Origin: Delphinapterus leucas
Taxonomy: Eukaryota; Chordata; Mammalia; Artiodactyla; Monodontidae
NCBI RefSeq assembly: GCF_002288925.2
Contig: NW_022098050.1
Location: forward strand, 5,285,882 to 5,349,881
Direction of reading: 5' to 3'
Length of the DNA: 64,000 nt
The notes under the pieces are model-generated. The model made no database searches and was not told where the DNA came from. It saw only the letters and a program-made list of their open reading frames with translations. This document shows, piece by piece, positions 1 through 9,964 of this stretch (the stretch's first letter is position 1; every line of letters begins with the position of its first letter). The translations under genes and the position numbers were made by a program.

Positions 1-81
1 ACTTCCATCGATTCTTTTTTTTTTAATACTTTTAATTTACTCAGACATTGTTAACCCAACACAAGTATGCATTTAAGGAAA

Positions 82-215
82 TTTTTTTTTTTTTTTTTTT
101 GGCCGGGCGGTGCTGTGCAGCATGCAGGATCTTAGTTCCCCAACCAGGGATCTAACCTGTGTCCCCTGCAGTGGAAGTGCAGAGTCATAACCACTGGACC
201 GCCAGGGAAGTCCCG
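82..215 (-). mobile_element. tRNA-derived SINE, short Bov-tA/CHR-like
   Basis: A T-run at 82-100 is followed by a body that reads on the minus strand as 'gacttccctgg...cagtggttatgactctgc' with the promoter-like box 'ggttagatccctgg'. This is the tRNA(Glu)-derived head of cetartiodactyl SINEs without the long tail found in the other copies. The head and oligo-A tail place the element on the minus strand. No clear target-site duplication was seen. Confidence 0.85.
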
Positions 216-745
216 CCATTTGATTCTTTCTTATAGTTTTATTCTCTCTGATGAAATTACCCATCTGATCTTGCATGTTGTTGTACTTTTTTTCACTAAG
301 GCCAGCGTCCAGTGGCTTCCACCTCAGGCAAACAGGTGCTCACCTCTTGTCTCACCTTGGAGGCACCCGTGTTTTCTTAGCATTCAGGTCACTTGGTTGC
401 TCTGTGACCTCAGCTCTCTGATGAGTTTAAGAAAAGTTGTGATTTTCAGATTGTCCAGATTTTTGTTGTCGTTACTAGCGTGCTATTTCCAACATTCTGT
501 ATCCTAAGCAGACTGCTTTTTTTTTTTTTATAGAAGAGAGATGCTTCTATAGGAAAAGTGCAAGAATTAATGTTTTGTTAAATTCCTGGTTTCTTGCAGA
601 TCCCTGATATATGCATATAGAACCAAACCAAGGCACCAGTATTTACATGGTGGAATTCCAAAGGAAATTCTCAGTCTCTGTAGGACTAGCTTATAAGCAG
701 TGGTAACTGGTGTAAATGACTGATCAAACTTAATATATTACCCCC
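216..745. other. Unassigned AT-rich sequence
   Basis: I recognise no gene or repeat family here. A 95-codon open frame at 220-507 has no recognisable motif and no splice or promoter context. A T-run lies near 518-530. Confidence 0.5.
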
Positions 746-925
746 TGTTATCGACTGAATTATGTCCTCGCAGAATTCATATGTTGAAACCCCCCAATGT
801 GACTGTGTTTGGAGATACGGCCCTTAAAGAGGCGATTAAGTTTAAATGAGGTGTAAGGATGGAGCCCTAATCCAACCTGACTGGTGTCCTTAGAAGAGGA
901 AGAGACACCAGGGATGTGTGAGCAC
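746..925 (+). mobile_element. MaLR LTR (MLT1A-like), left part
   Basis: The segment opens with 'tgttatcgactgaattatgtcc' and continues with 'atatgttgaaaccccccaatgtgact' and 'ggtgtccttagaagaggaagagacacc', the order found in MLT1A-type MaLR LTRs. It breaks off near 925, and the rest of the LTR resumes at 1750 after a younger LTR. The family name is from memory of the consensus. Confidence 0.75.
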
Positions 926-1749
926 GGAGGTAAGGATTTTGGTCACCAATTACAATGTATGGGTTTTCTTCCCCACACCACCAATTAATTCTGGGACACC
1001 AGCTGGGTGTCCTACCATTCAACTCAATTCTGACACTATCTACCCAGAGATAGCATCAGATCCCACAGGTTAAGGGCTCAGTCCTACAAGACTTCCTGCC
1101 CTACCCCCTCAATTTTAGACTGCATTCACAAGCCCAGGTTATCACCTGTGCTTCTGACTGACAGGCTACAGATTGGAGGTTCCAGCGACCCCCTCCTTGG
1201 GTTCAATTAATTTGCTAGAGTGGCTCACAGAGCTCAGGTTACTGGTTTATTACAAAGGATATTAAAGGATACAAATCAACAGCCAGATGAAGAGATACAC
1301 AGGGCGAGGTCCTGAACAAAGGCGCTTCTGTCCTATTGGAGTTTGGGGCCCAGCACGGCGGGCAAGTGGAAACATTCTGGTTCACCATCCGGAAAGTCCT
1401 CCAAATCCCATCCTTCTGGGTTTTTATGGAGGCTTCATTACGTACGCACTATTGATTAAATCATTGGCCATTGGCAATCGATTAACCCTCCAGCCTCTCT
1501 CCCCTTCCTGGAAGTTGGGATAAGGGGAGGGACTGAAAGTTCCAACCCTCAGATCATATGGTTGGGTCCCCTGGCAACCGGCCCTCATCCTCAGGTTACC
1601 TGTGTGCTTTCCAAAAGTCACCTCATTAACATAACAAAAGATGCCTTTATTGCTCTCAACACTTAGGAAACTCCAATAGTTTTAGGAGCTCTGTGCCAGA
1701 AACAGGGATGAAGACCAAATAGATATTTATTTTAAATCACAGTATCACA
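926..1749 (-). mobile_element. ERV LTR, family A copy 1 (with primer-site scrap)
   Basis: This is the first of three copies of one LTR family; the others are at 16699-17510 (minus) and 53098-53908 (plus). The LTR proper is about 956-1749, with TG at 956 and CA at 1749. Bases 926-955 contain 'ttttggtcaccaatta', which on the minus strand would be the primer-binding-site side just after the LTR. Shared blocks include 'accattcaactcaattctgacac', 'gattaaatcattggccattggcaa' and 'cacctcattaacat'. It sits inside an older MaLR LTR. Confidence 0.75.
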
Positions 1750-1945
1750 AGAGGAAAGACCAGGTGTGGACATGATGAGAAGGTGGCCATCTGTAAGCCA
1801 AGGAGAGAGGTCTCAAGAAAAACCAACCCTGCCAGCTTCTCGATCTTGGACTTGCAGACTCCAGAACTGTGAGAAAATAAGTTTCTGTTGTTTAGGCCAC
1901 CCAGTCAGTGGTATTATGTTAAGGCAACTCAAGTAGACTAGTACA
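1750..1945 (+). mobile_element. MaLR LTR (MLT1A-like), right part
   Basis: This continues the LTR that starts at 746: 'gatgagaaggtggccatctg', 'cttggacttgcagactccagaactgtgag', 'gtttaggccacccagtc' and the terminal 'agtagactagtaca'. The two halves flank the family A LTR. Confidence 0.75.
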
Positions 1946-1967
1946 CCCCCAATTGCAGGTGTGGTAG

Positions 1968-2609
1968 ATTGGTTTTTTAAATTTATTTTTTATTTTTAAA
2001 TTTTAAAAATTGAAGTATAGTTGACTTACAATGTTGTGTTAGTTCAGGTGTATAGCAAAGTGATTCAGTTATATATATCTGTGTATGTGTGTATCTATAT
2101 TGATATATTCTTCTTCAGATTCTTTTCCCTTATAGCTTATTACAAAATATTGAGTATAGTTCCCTGTGCTATGCAGTAGGTCCGTGTTGATTATCTATTT
2201 TGTATATAGTAGTGTGTATCTGATAATCCAAAACTCCTAATTTATCCCTACCTGCCCTTCCCCTTTGATAACCATAAGTTTGTTTTCTATGTCTGGGGGT
2301 CTATTTCTGTTTTGTATGTAAGTTCATTTGTATCATTGTCTTTTTTTAGATCCCACATATAAGTGCTATCATATGGTATTTGTCTTTCTCTGTCTGACTT
2401 ACTTCACTTAGTATGATAATCTCGAGGTCCATCCATGTTGCTGCAAATGGCATTATTTCATTCTTTTTCATGGCTGAGTAGTATTCCATTATATCTGTGG
2501 ACCACATCTTCTTTATCCATTCGTCTGTCGACGGACATTTAGGTTGTTTCCATGTCCTGGCTGTTGTGAATAGTGCTGTGATGAGCATTGTGGTGTGTGT
2601 GTCTTTTTG
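1968..2609 (-). mobile_element. L1 LINE 3' end, part 1
   Basis: On the minus strand this is the end of L1 ORF2 plus the 3' UTR. The translation at 2588-2346 holds the ORF2 C-terminal signature (WKQPKCPSTDEWIKK, then MEYYSAMKKNEI). The tail motif 'agttgacttacaatgttgtgtta' near 2020 marks the cetartiodactyl L1 3' UTR. The copy is 5'-truncated, as most L1s are, and is split by a SINE at 2610. Confidence 0.85.
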
Positions 2610-2943
2610 TTTTTTTTAATTTATTTTATGTATTTATTATTTTTTTGGCTGCGTTAGGTCTTCATTGCTGTGCACGGGCTTTCTCTAGCTGTGGCGAGCA
2701 GGCTTCTCACAGCAGTGGCTTCTCTTGTTGAGGAGCATGGGCTCTAGGCGCATGGGCTTCAGTAGTTGTGGCTTGCAGGCTTCAGTAGTTGTGGCTAGCG
2801 GGCTCTAGAGCGCAGGGTCAGTAGTTGTGGCGCACGGGCTTAGTTGCTCCACGGCATGTGGGATCTTCCAGGACCAGGGCTCGAACCTGTGTCCCATGCA
2901 TTGGCAGGCGGATTCTTAACCACTGCGCCACCAGGGAAGCCCG
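2610..2943 (-). mobile_element. CHR SINE, long type
   Basis: The T/AT-rich tail is at 2610-2645 and the tRNA head ends at 'accagggaagcccg'. A 14-bp duplication 'tgtgtgtctttttg' (2596-2609) recurs with one change at 2944-2957, which fixes the insertion point inside the L1. The body carries the repeated 'cagtagttgtggc' units of the long CHR type. Confidence 0.92.
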
Positions 2944-3013
2944 CGTGTGTCTTTTTGAATTATGGTTTTCTTTGGATATATGCCCAGGAGTGGGATTGCA
3001 GGATCATATGGTG
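2944..3013 (-). mobile_element. L1 LINE 3' end, part 2
   Basis: The sequence 'gaattatggttttctttggatatatgcccaggagtgggattgc' continues the ORF2 coding strand interrupted at 2609 and ends at the 5' truncation point near 3013. Confidence 0.8.
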
Positions 3014-3500
3014 GTAGATTCTAAAACACGTCTCCCAAAGAATCATGTCTCCCAGGGTTCACTTCCCTTTGCAAAGTATCTTTAGCTGCTTCCATCAAAA
3101 GGTGGAATTACCAGGCCTCAAGGGGACTTGCAGCTTCCATTTGGCTTGGGGAGGGATTTCCAGCTACCATGTAAAGCCCAGGCTATCCTGCTGGAGAGAG
3201 AAACCACTTGGAGGAGAACAAAGCCCCCAGACGTATTAGTGACTATTGCCAATACCATGAGAAGACAGAGGCCCAGACATCCTAGTGGGCCCTCAGGCAT
3301 TTGATCCACCCCAGCTGAGCCACGTGGGTTCTCCAGCCCCAGCCAACATCATGCAGAGCAGAGATGAGTCATACTCCCACCCCACCCCACCCCCCGCCCC
3401 AAATTCCTGATCCACAGAATTGTGAGAAAAAAAATGGTAGTTGTTTTAGACTACTAAGTTTTGGGGTGGTTTTTTAGGTAGCAGTAGCTAGCTAACACAG
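3014..3500 (+). mobile_element. MLT1-type MaLR LTR, diverged
   Basis: The right end reads 'aattcctgatccacagaattgtgag', then 'gttgttttagactactaagttttggggtggt' and 'tagctaacacag', the standard end of MLT1 LTRs. The left half is recognisable only loosely. A C-rich stretch lies at 3379-3399. Confidence 0.65.
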
Positions 3501-3929
3501 CAGAGACCTCCAGGTGCCCCACAATGTCCCTTCTTTTGTCCTCGTTAAAAAAAAGCCTCATTTTTCAGCTAGATATATGACCATTGGAAATGAAAATTAC
3601 ATTTCTCAACTTTCCTTGCAGCTAGATACAGCCATATAATTAAGTTCTGGCCAATGGGCTATACATAGAAAGGGCGTATACAACGTCCAGGTATTGTCTG
3701 TCTTTGAGGCCTTGATCTTAACAATACATCAGAGTCTACTGGAGACACCACTGCAATTGGAGAGACAGGAACACTTTGCACCATGACCATCTTTGCTTCC
3801 TACCTTATCTGAATGAGACGTGGGTTGCTTTGGTGCCTGTTAGGAAAAAACAAGAGCTACAACAACCAAAACAGCGTACTTTAGGCAAGGTATGAGGATC
3901 AAAAAGTCAATGGAGGAAAAAGGAGCTGA
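3501..3929. other. Unassigned, probably an ancient repeat
   Basis: A block at 3600-3660 ('aactttccttgcagctagatacagcc...ttctggccaatggg') resembles a dispersed mammalian repeat, but I cannot name it. No gene is visible. Confidence 0.35.
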
Positions 3930-4582
<653 letters not shown>

Positions 4583-4788
4583 GGGGCTTCCCTGGTGGCG
4601 CAGTGGTTGAGAGTCCGCCTGCCGACGCAGGGGACGCGGGTTCGTGCCCCGGTCCGGGAAGATCCCACATGCCGCGGAGCGGCTGGGCCCGTGAGCCGTG
4701 GCCGCTGAGCCTGCGCGTCCGGAGCCTGTGCTCCGCAACGGGAGAGGCCACAGCAGTGAGAGGCCCGCGTACTGCAAAAAAAAAAAAA
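4583..4788 (+). mobile_element. CHR SINE, short GC-rich type
   Basis: The full-length head-to-tail order is visible: 'ggggcttccctggtggcgcag', the B-box-like 'ggttcgtgccccg', 'catgccgcggagcggctggg', 'ggagcctgtgctccgcaac' and an A-run at 4776-4788. It follows directly on an L1 3' fragment. Confidence 0.95.
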
Positions 4789-5029
4789 CAACTCTGGGTG
4801 GGAACCTATGCCTGGTATAGATGCCTCTCGAGGGCTCCTCATCCTGTTTGCCATTAAGCCTTGTGCATTCTTCATCTCTCTTGATTCTATTGCCTTGTCT
4901 TTCTCCATTGCCACCTCTCTGTTTTCAACCTTTGTAATTTCTCTCCTGGGTTCCCTGCCCGCTGCCCGCAGTCCTGTCCCCTCAAATCTATTCTCTGCTC
5001 TGCAGCCACAGTGACTTCTCTAGAAAGTA
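4789..5029. other. Unassigned
   Basis: No recognisable gene or repeat. The sequence is moderately pyrimidine-rich on the plus strand. Confidence 0.4.
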
Positions 5030-5410
5030 TATCAGATTCATGACATACCTGTGCTTAAAATCCTAGCAAGTCTCCCCAATCCTTCCATAGGAAGTAGAAC
5101 GCCACTTTCAGGCTCTGAATGATCCAGCACCAGTTTCTCTCCCTGCCTCATCCCTCTATGCTTCTTCTTTCACATGCTGGCTATGCTCCAGCTACACTGG
5201 ATGACTTGAAAACTCCTGAAGCAGCCCATCTGTCAAAGCCTCGGGCTCTTTCCCAGCCCCTTCTTCTAGACCAACCCTTTACTGCCTTTTGAGACTCAGT
5301 TCATGTGTTAGGCTACTTCCTCGAGGAGGCCTCTGAGATTAGGGACTTCTTTTTTGTGTTCCAAGCATGCCTCTATCATTGCACTTGTCAGGCTGTTATC
5401 TGATGGTCAC
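5030..5410 (+). mobile_element. L2 LINE 3' fragment
   Basis: The order 'aatccttccatagg...gaatgatccagcacc...ctccctgcctcatccctc...gctatgctccagctacactgg...gaggcctctgagatt' follows the L2 3' region. It is highly diverged, as expected for an ancient LINE. Confidence 0.65.
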
Positions 5411-5949
5411 TCTTCCCCTCAGTACTGTAAAGGGCTTGATGTGAGGGTAGCACCCACAGCCAGTGTTCCCTGCCCTGCCCCATATCCTGTCAGCAATTTC
5501 TGTGCCCAGCAGCACAGGGCAGGCTGAAAATGCCAGAGACTGACAATGGCTCCTGAGCAGAGCTCTCAACCAATGAAAGATGGGAGCTGGTGTATAAATA
5601 CCCCAATTCCCTTGCGCCTTGGGTGGGATAACGCTGAAGCGTATGCTCTACACCGTCATCCTGAGTTTTCCCTGTGGTCGCCAGTAAAGCCCACCCTTCA
5701 CTGACTGCATTCCCTTCCCTCTCACTTGGGCTGTTCCTTGAACCTCCCAAGTACACTGTTTAGCTAGCACCCACCTCTTATCTCAGGATCTGCTTCTGAG
5801 GGAATACAAACCATGGTGGTACCTTGTCTTGTTTGAGTTAGCTTTCCACAGCACCTAGTTTAATCCCTTGCATAGAGAAGGTCCTTGATAAAAACTTCGA
5901 CTGGCCCACTCTGTCTAAATGAATAACAGAATTAAGTAATGGTTGGGAG
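5411..5949 (+). other. LTR-like segment with CCAAT and TATA motifs, unassigned
   Basis: 'aaccaatgaaag' near 5569 and 'gtgtataaatacccc' near 5591 are spaced like a polymerase II promoter. The downstream 'atctcaggatctgcttctgagggaa' resembles the end of an old LTR. No coding region follows, so an LTR promoter remnant is more likely than a host promoter. The family is not identified. Confidence 0.35.
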
Positions 5950-6700
5950 TGATGCCGAAAACTTGGCCTCTGTGCACCGGTGCTAAATCAAATCTCGGAG
6001 ACAGAGTTTTGAGTGAAGTAGAAAAGAATAGCTTTATTGCTTTGCCAGGCAAAGGGGGACACAGTGGGCTCGTGTGCGGGCCCTGAAAAACTGTGTGTCC
6101 GAACCCAGGAGGATTTGGTGAGGAGTTTTATGGCAACGGTTCAAGGGCAGGGTTGCTGATAAGATTAGGGTGTGTGTTCAGGGCCTACACTCCTTTAATC
6201 TGGCCTCAGGTAGTCTTTTTTTTTTTTTTTTTTTTTTTTCTTTACGCAGGCCTCTCACTGTTGTGGCCTCTCCCGTTGCGGAGCACAGGCTCCGGACGCG
6301 CAGGCTCAGCGGCCATGGCTCACGGGCCCAGCCGCTCCGCGGCATGTGGGATCTTCCCGGACCGGGGCACGAACCTGTGTCCCCTGCATCGGCAGGTGGA
6401 CTCTCAACCACTGCGCCACCAGGGAAGCCCCTCAGGTAGTCTCTTGATGAGTTTCTCTGGTTCCTTTAATCTGGTCTCAGATGGTCTTTTCTGGAATGAA
6501 GAATGCTGACATCTTCCACTTGTTGGGGGTTTTAGTTCTGGAAAGAGCTCAAAGACATTGTTATGTGTATTCTTTGAGGCAGAACCAGGGCCCTGCTTTA
6601 ATTGCTGCACTATTGTTTCTTGACTACTCCTCCCTTTTCTCTGCATCCCCTTCCTTCCCTGATTAGCAACTGTTTGAATCTGCCCTTTGGGGCTCAGGAA
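5950..6700 (-). mobile_element. ERV-type LTR, split by a SINE
   Basis: On the minus strand the sequence carries 'gcaataaagctattc', a retroviral polyadenylation-signal region, about 90 bp from a CA end near 5950. The upstream U3 side is less certain, so the right boundary is approximate. A CHR SINE interrupts it at 6217-6429. No internal coding sequence is attached. Confidence 0.5.
6217..6429 (-). mobile_element. CHR SINE, short GC-rich type
   Basis: A perfect 13-bp target-site duplication 'cctcaggtagtct' is at 6204-6216 and 6430-6442. The T-run at 6217-6239 is the tail. The insertion interrupts an LTR-like sequence. Confidence 0.95.
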
Positions 6701-7082
6701 AGGTCATCGAGGCTGGAGTCTGCTCCCTACAAACAAGGAACGGGGGATACGGAACGGCTTCCATGTCCAGGAGACCCACAGGGTCCTGCTCAGTTTCAGG
6801 AGGACCACTCTTCCGGTATTATCCCCTATCCCTCTTGCGGTAGACACAGAGATGCGTGCCCAGATCCACCTTCGAGGAAGTTCTTGTTGCCCGTCCCCAG
6901 GTATGTGGGTATATGATGAGCAGACAGCCCCTAGCTGTCTCAGTACAGAGAGCCACCTTGCTGCAGGTCATGCCCTTCCCGGGCAGCCCACACCCAGTGA
7001 CTGAGTACGAAGGTATGCTTTAGTAGAAAGTATAACAAGGGTATGAGGATGCGGCCATTTTTGCCTATGGCAGGAAAACTCC
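6701..7082. other. Unassigned, possible LTR U3 side
   Basis: No gene is visible. The stretch may be the upstream part of the LTR at 5950-6700, but I could not see a terminus. Confidence 0.3.
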
Positions 7083-7142
7083 AGTAGCCTTAGAGCTCCC
7101 TTTTTGCTTCTTTGGTGATTAGTTAATAATTCCTTCTACAGA
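7083..7142 (-). repeat. Short repeat, inverted near-identical match at 9964-10015
   Basis: The reverse complement of 7088-7139 matches 9964-10015 at 51 of 52 positions by direct reading. The flanks diverge quickly. The parent family is unknown. Confidence 0.7.
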
Positions 7143-7149
7143 GCATCTC

Positions 7150-7250
7150 CCCAGATGATAGCAGATTCAGTCCTCACAGTAGCCTGGTGGGGAGGTAGGG
7201 TAGGTGTTTTTATTCCCATTTTTCAGATGAGGACTCTAAAGTTTAGAAAA
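7150..7250 (+). mobile_element. MIR SINE fragment
   Basis: 'cagtcctcacagtagcctggtggggaggtag', then 'tattcccatttttcagatgagga', follows the central and 3' MIR consensus ('tcctcacaacaaccctatgaggtag...ccattttacagatgagga'). Confidence 0.7.
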
Positions 7251-7253
7251 ATA

Positions 7254-7475
7254 GGGCTTCCCTGGTGGCGCAGTGGTCGAGAGTCCGCCTGCCGATGCGG
7301 GGGACACGGGTTCGTGCCCCGGTCCGGGAGGATCCCACATGCCGTGGAGCGGCTGGGCCCGTGAGCCATGGCCGCTGAGCCTGCGCGTCCGGAGCCTGTG
7401 CTCCGCAACGGGAGAGGCCACAACAGTGAGAGGCCCGCGTACCGCAAAAAAAAAAACACAAAAAACAAACAAACA
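7254..7475 (+). mobile_element. CHR SINE, short GC-rich type
   Basis: A complete copy from 'gggcttccctggtggcgcag' to an A/CA-rich tail ('accgcaaaaaaaaaaacaca', then AAAC units). It abuts the LTR-end scrap that starts at 7479. Confidence 0.95.
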
Positions 7476-7478
7476 AAC

Positions 7479-7569
7479 GAAACCGTGGGTTCAAGTCCCA
7501 GTCTGGGTTCTGGCTGGGTTCGAGTCCCAGTGCGTGGGTTCAAGTCCCGATCTGAGTTGCACGGTTTCA
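7479..7569 (+). repeat. LTR-B terminal scrap with three tRNA T-arm-like units
   Basis: A 91-bp unit bounded by a 9-bp inverted repeat, 'gaaaccgtg' (7479-7487) and 'cacggtttc' (7560-7568). Inside are three units of the form GGGTTC(A/G)AGTCCC, at 7487-7499, 7516-7528 and 7536-7548. The middle one reads CTGGGTTCGAGTCCCAG and can pair as a 5-bp stem with a 7-base loop, like a tRNA T-arm. The 'acggtttca' end matches the inverted terminus of the LTRs at 12951 and 35991. Confidence 0.7.
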
Positions 7570-9269
7570 CTTGCAGATGTCGGATGAGGGTAGGCGCTGC
7601 ACGGGGAGGGCGGAGTCTGTCGGGGGTGCCCCTTCTGCTGAGAGCTGCCTGGTGAAAGGGGCCGGTGGACAGGGGAAGGGGGGTGTCGGGGCGGGATCCA
7701 TGTGGAATTTGAGAGTTCCTCCCTCAGTTGACACACAAGTAGGCTGGCAACACAGTGGCTTCAGAAGAGCTGCCGCTGAATACATGAGTTGAGAACAAAG
7801 GCTCTTCACGTCCCCCCCCACCCCCGCACCCCGCAGGCACTCGATGGACACCTAGGGAGGGAAACAAAGGAGGCCCCCAGCCCCCAGGGACAGACACGGA
7901 TGAATGGGCAGCTTAGGTTGGGGGAAGAAGCCAGGGGTCCATTTCAGATAAAGTCCTGCGGCTTCATTCAGCCTGACCCTGGGGCTGGGGCTCTGGAGTA
8001 TGTTACACCTCAGGGTGATCCCACCCATGGAGAGGGAGCTGGGCTATCATACTCCCCCCCATCCATCAGTCCTGGGCGGAGGCTGCCCTGCCCTTGGGAG
8101 AGATACATTTCCAGCCATTTCCAGCTCTCCTGAATAAAGCTGCTCCAGGAGCCCAGGGCAGGAACTCTAAAGAACTGACAAGTGTTCCTTATTGGTAACA
8201 GAAGCTCACTGAAGCCAGTGGGTGCCCCCAAACAGTACAGAAGTATCCAGAGGAAGCCGGGGGCAACATTGACATTGGCAACAATGATTCTTAGTAAAGA
8301 ATAAGCAGTTTTTATGAGTTCCTCTCCCCTTCCAGAGCGGGATGGCTGCTCTTCCTCTGTGCCTCTGGCCATTGGTACAATCATCTTTGCTCTTGCCCGT
8401 GAAGCAACTTCGTATCTCCAGACATCAGCTCCAGGCCCGGTATATAACCCACATAAATCACCGTTGCCGAAGGGATGGAAGATAGATAGAATGTCCACTA
8501 ATGCAGAGGATCGAGACTGAACCATGGCTGTCTGGCAACAAGGCAGAAGTCAAGCCATGCACTAGGGTCTTCGCTGGCTCTGGAATGATCATTTTGATCC
8601 TGAGGCCAGTTGGGCAGCCTCTCAGCCACCAACTTGTTCCCCTGAATGAGTGATACCTTCAGAGGATGTCAACTATTGTGTGTGTGGATGGGGTGGAGGG
8701 TTGGGGAATAAAGGTGCTTCTCTGCTTCCCCCAAAAGAGCCCAGATGGTTCTGAGCTTAGAGAAGAGTGAGATCAAAGAAAAGCAGGACGTCTGGGCCAG
8801 AGGGAACCAGACTTTTAGGTTAGGTGAGAAGTTTCCAGGGCAGAGCTGAATCAGTTGAATCAACTGAAAATAGCCGGAAGAGGACGGTGGTGGTGGGTCC
8901 ACTTACCTCTGCTGTGGCCCTTGCTCCCTGCACTTCTTATTCCTTTAAACTTTTGGTATTTTATTCTTTTTGGGTCTGATTGTTACTCTCCTTCACAAGC
9001 AGGAGGGCTCAGGGGACTGACTCATGGTAATTAAAATCACTGGAGATTGGTATAAAAAACCTGGAAAGTTATTATTAATTTACAGTGAGAAATCCAGTCA
9101 TTTACTCATTTATTTATTCCATGTATCTGAGTGCTGACCTAAGGCAGTTTGGTCATGCATAACCCGAAAGTTCTTTCTGGAAGGTTACATAGCCTTCAGG
9201 CCAGAGACAAAAATCACACTGGTTATTTTAACGGAGAGAAATTTAATATAGAGAATTGTTAGCTAGATA
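7570..9269. other. Unassigned accessory sequence
   Basis: No gene is supported. A 171-codon minus-strand frame at 8010-8525 has no recognisable domain. A TATA-like 'ggtatataaccc' occurs near 8439 and an 'aataaa' near 8135, so old LTR sequence is possible. 9190-9269 precedes the DNA transposon and resembles the sequence that resumes after it. Confidence 0.35.
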
Positions 9270-9964
9270 CAGGCATACCTCATTTTATTGAGCTTCGCTT
9301 TATTGCGTTTTCAACAAATTGAAGGTTTGTGGCAACCCTGTGTCTAGCAAGTCTATCGGCTCCATTTTTCCAACAGCATTTGCCCACTTCGTGTCTCTGT
9401 GTCACATTTTGGTAATTCTTGCAGTATTTCAAATTTTTTCACTATTATTGTAGTTGTTATGGTGATCTGTGATCAGTGATCTTTGATGTTCCTGCTACCA
9501 CCCGTTGAAGGCTCAGATGATGGTTAGCATTTTTGAGCCATAAAGTTATTTATTTATTTATTTATTTTGCGGTACGCGGGCCTCTCACTGTTGTGGCCTC
9601 TCCCGTTGCGGAGCACAGGCTCCGGACTCGCAGGCTCAGCGGCCATGGCTCACGGGCCCAGCCGCTCCGCGGCATGTGGGATCTTCCCGGACCGGGGCAC
9701 GAACCCGTGTCCCCTGCATCGGCAGGCGGACTCTCGACCACTGCGCCACCAGGGAAGCCCCATAAAGTTATTTTTAATTAAGGTACGTACATTATTTTTT
9801 TAGACATAATGCTTTTGCACGTGTAATAGACTACAGTATAGTGTAATATAACTTTTATATGCACTGGGAAACAAAAAACTTCATGTGACTCATTTTATTG
9901 CAATATTCACTTTATTGCAATGGTCTGGAACCGAACCTGCAATAATATCTCCAAGGCGTGCCTG
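9270..9964 (-). mobile_element. Tigger1-like DNA transposon (pogo/Tc1-mariner), internally deleted
   Basis: The termini are 'caggcatacctc' at 9270 and 'gcgtgcctg' at 9964, flanked by TA on both sides (9268-9269, 9965-9966). The right end reads on the minus strand as the Tigger1 start: 'gaacctgc'/'ggttcggttccagacc'/'gcaataaagtga'. No transposase frame remains. Copies of this family are generally pre- or early-placental relics. A SINE lies inside. Confidence 0.8.
9552..9759 (-). mobile_element. CHR SINE, short GC-rich type
   Basis: A perfect 14-bp duplication 'ccataaagttattt' flanks it at 9538-9551 and 9760-9773. The tail is 'tatttatttattttgcggtacgcggg', a simple TTTA run rather than pure T. 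Confidence 0.95.

Noticed and set aside
5560..5610. CCAAT and TATA motifs as a host gene promoter
   Set aside because: No exon or coding sequence follows, and the surroundings look like an old LTR.
7479..7569. T-arm-like units considered as functional tRNA genes
   Set aside because: Only T-arm-like hairpins are present; no acceptor stem, D-arm or anticodon arm can be assembled. The SINE heads elsewhere are likewise tRNA-derived but not tRNA genes.
8010..8525. 171-codon minus-strand frame considered as a small gene
   Set aside because: No signal peptide, domain, conserved motif or promoter; other short frames overlap it. Possibly old LTR sequence.
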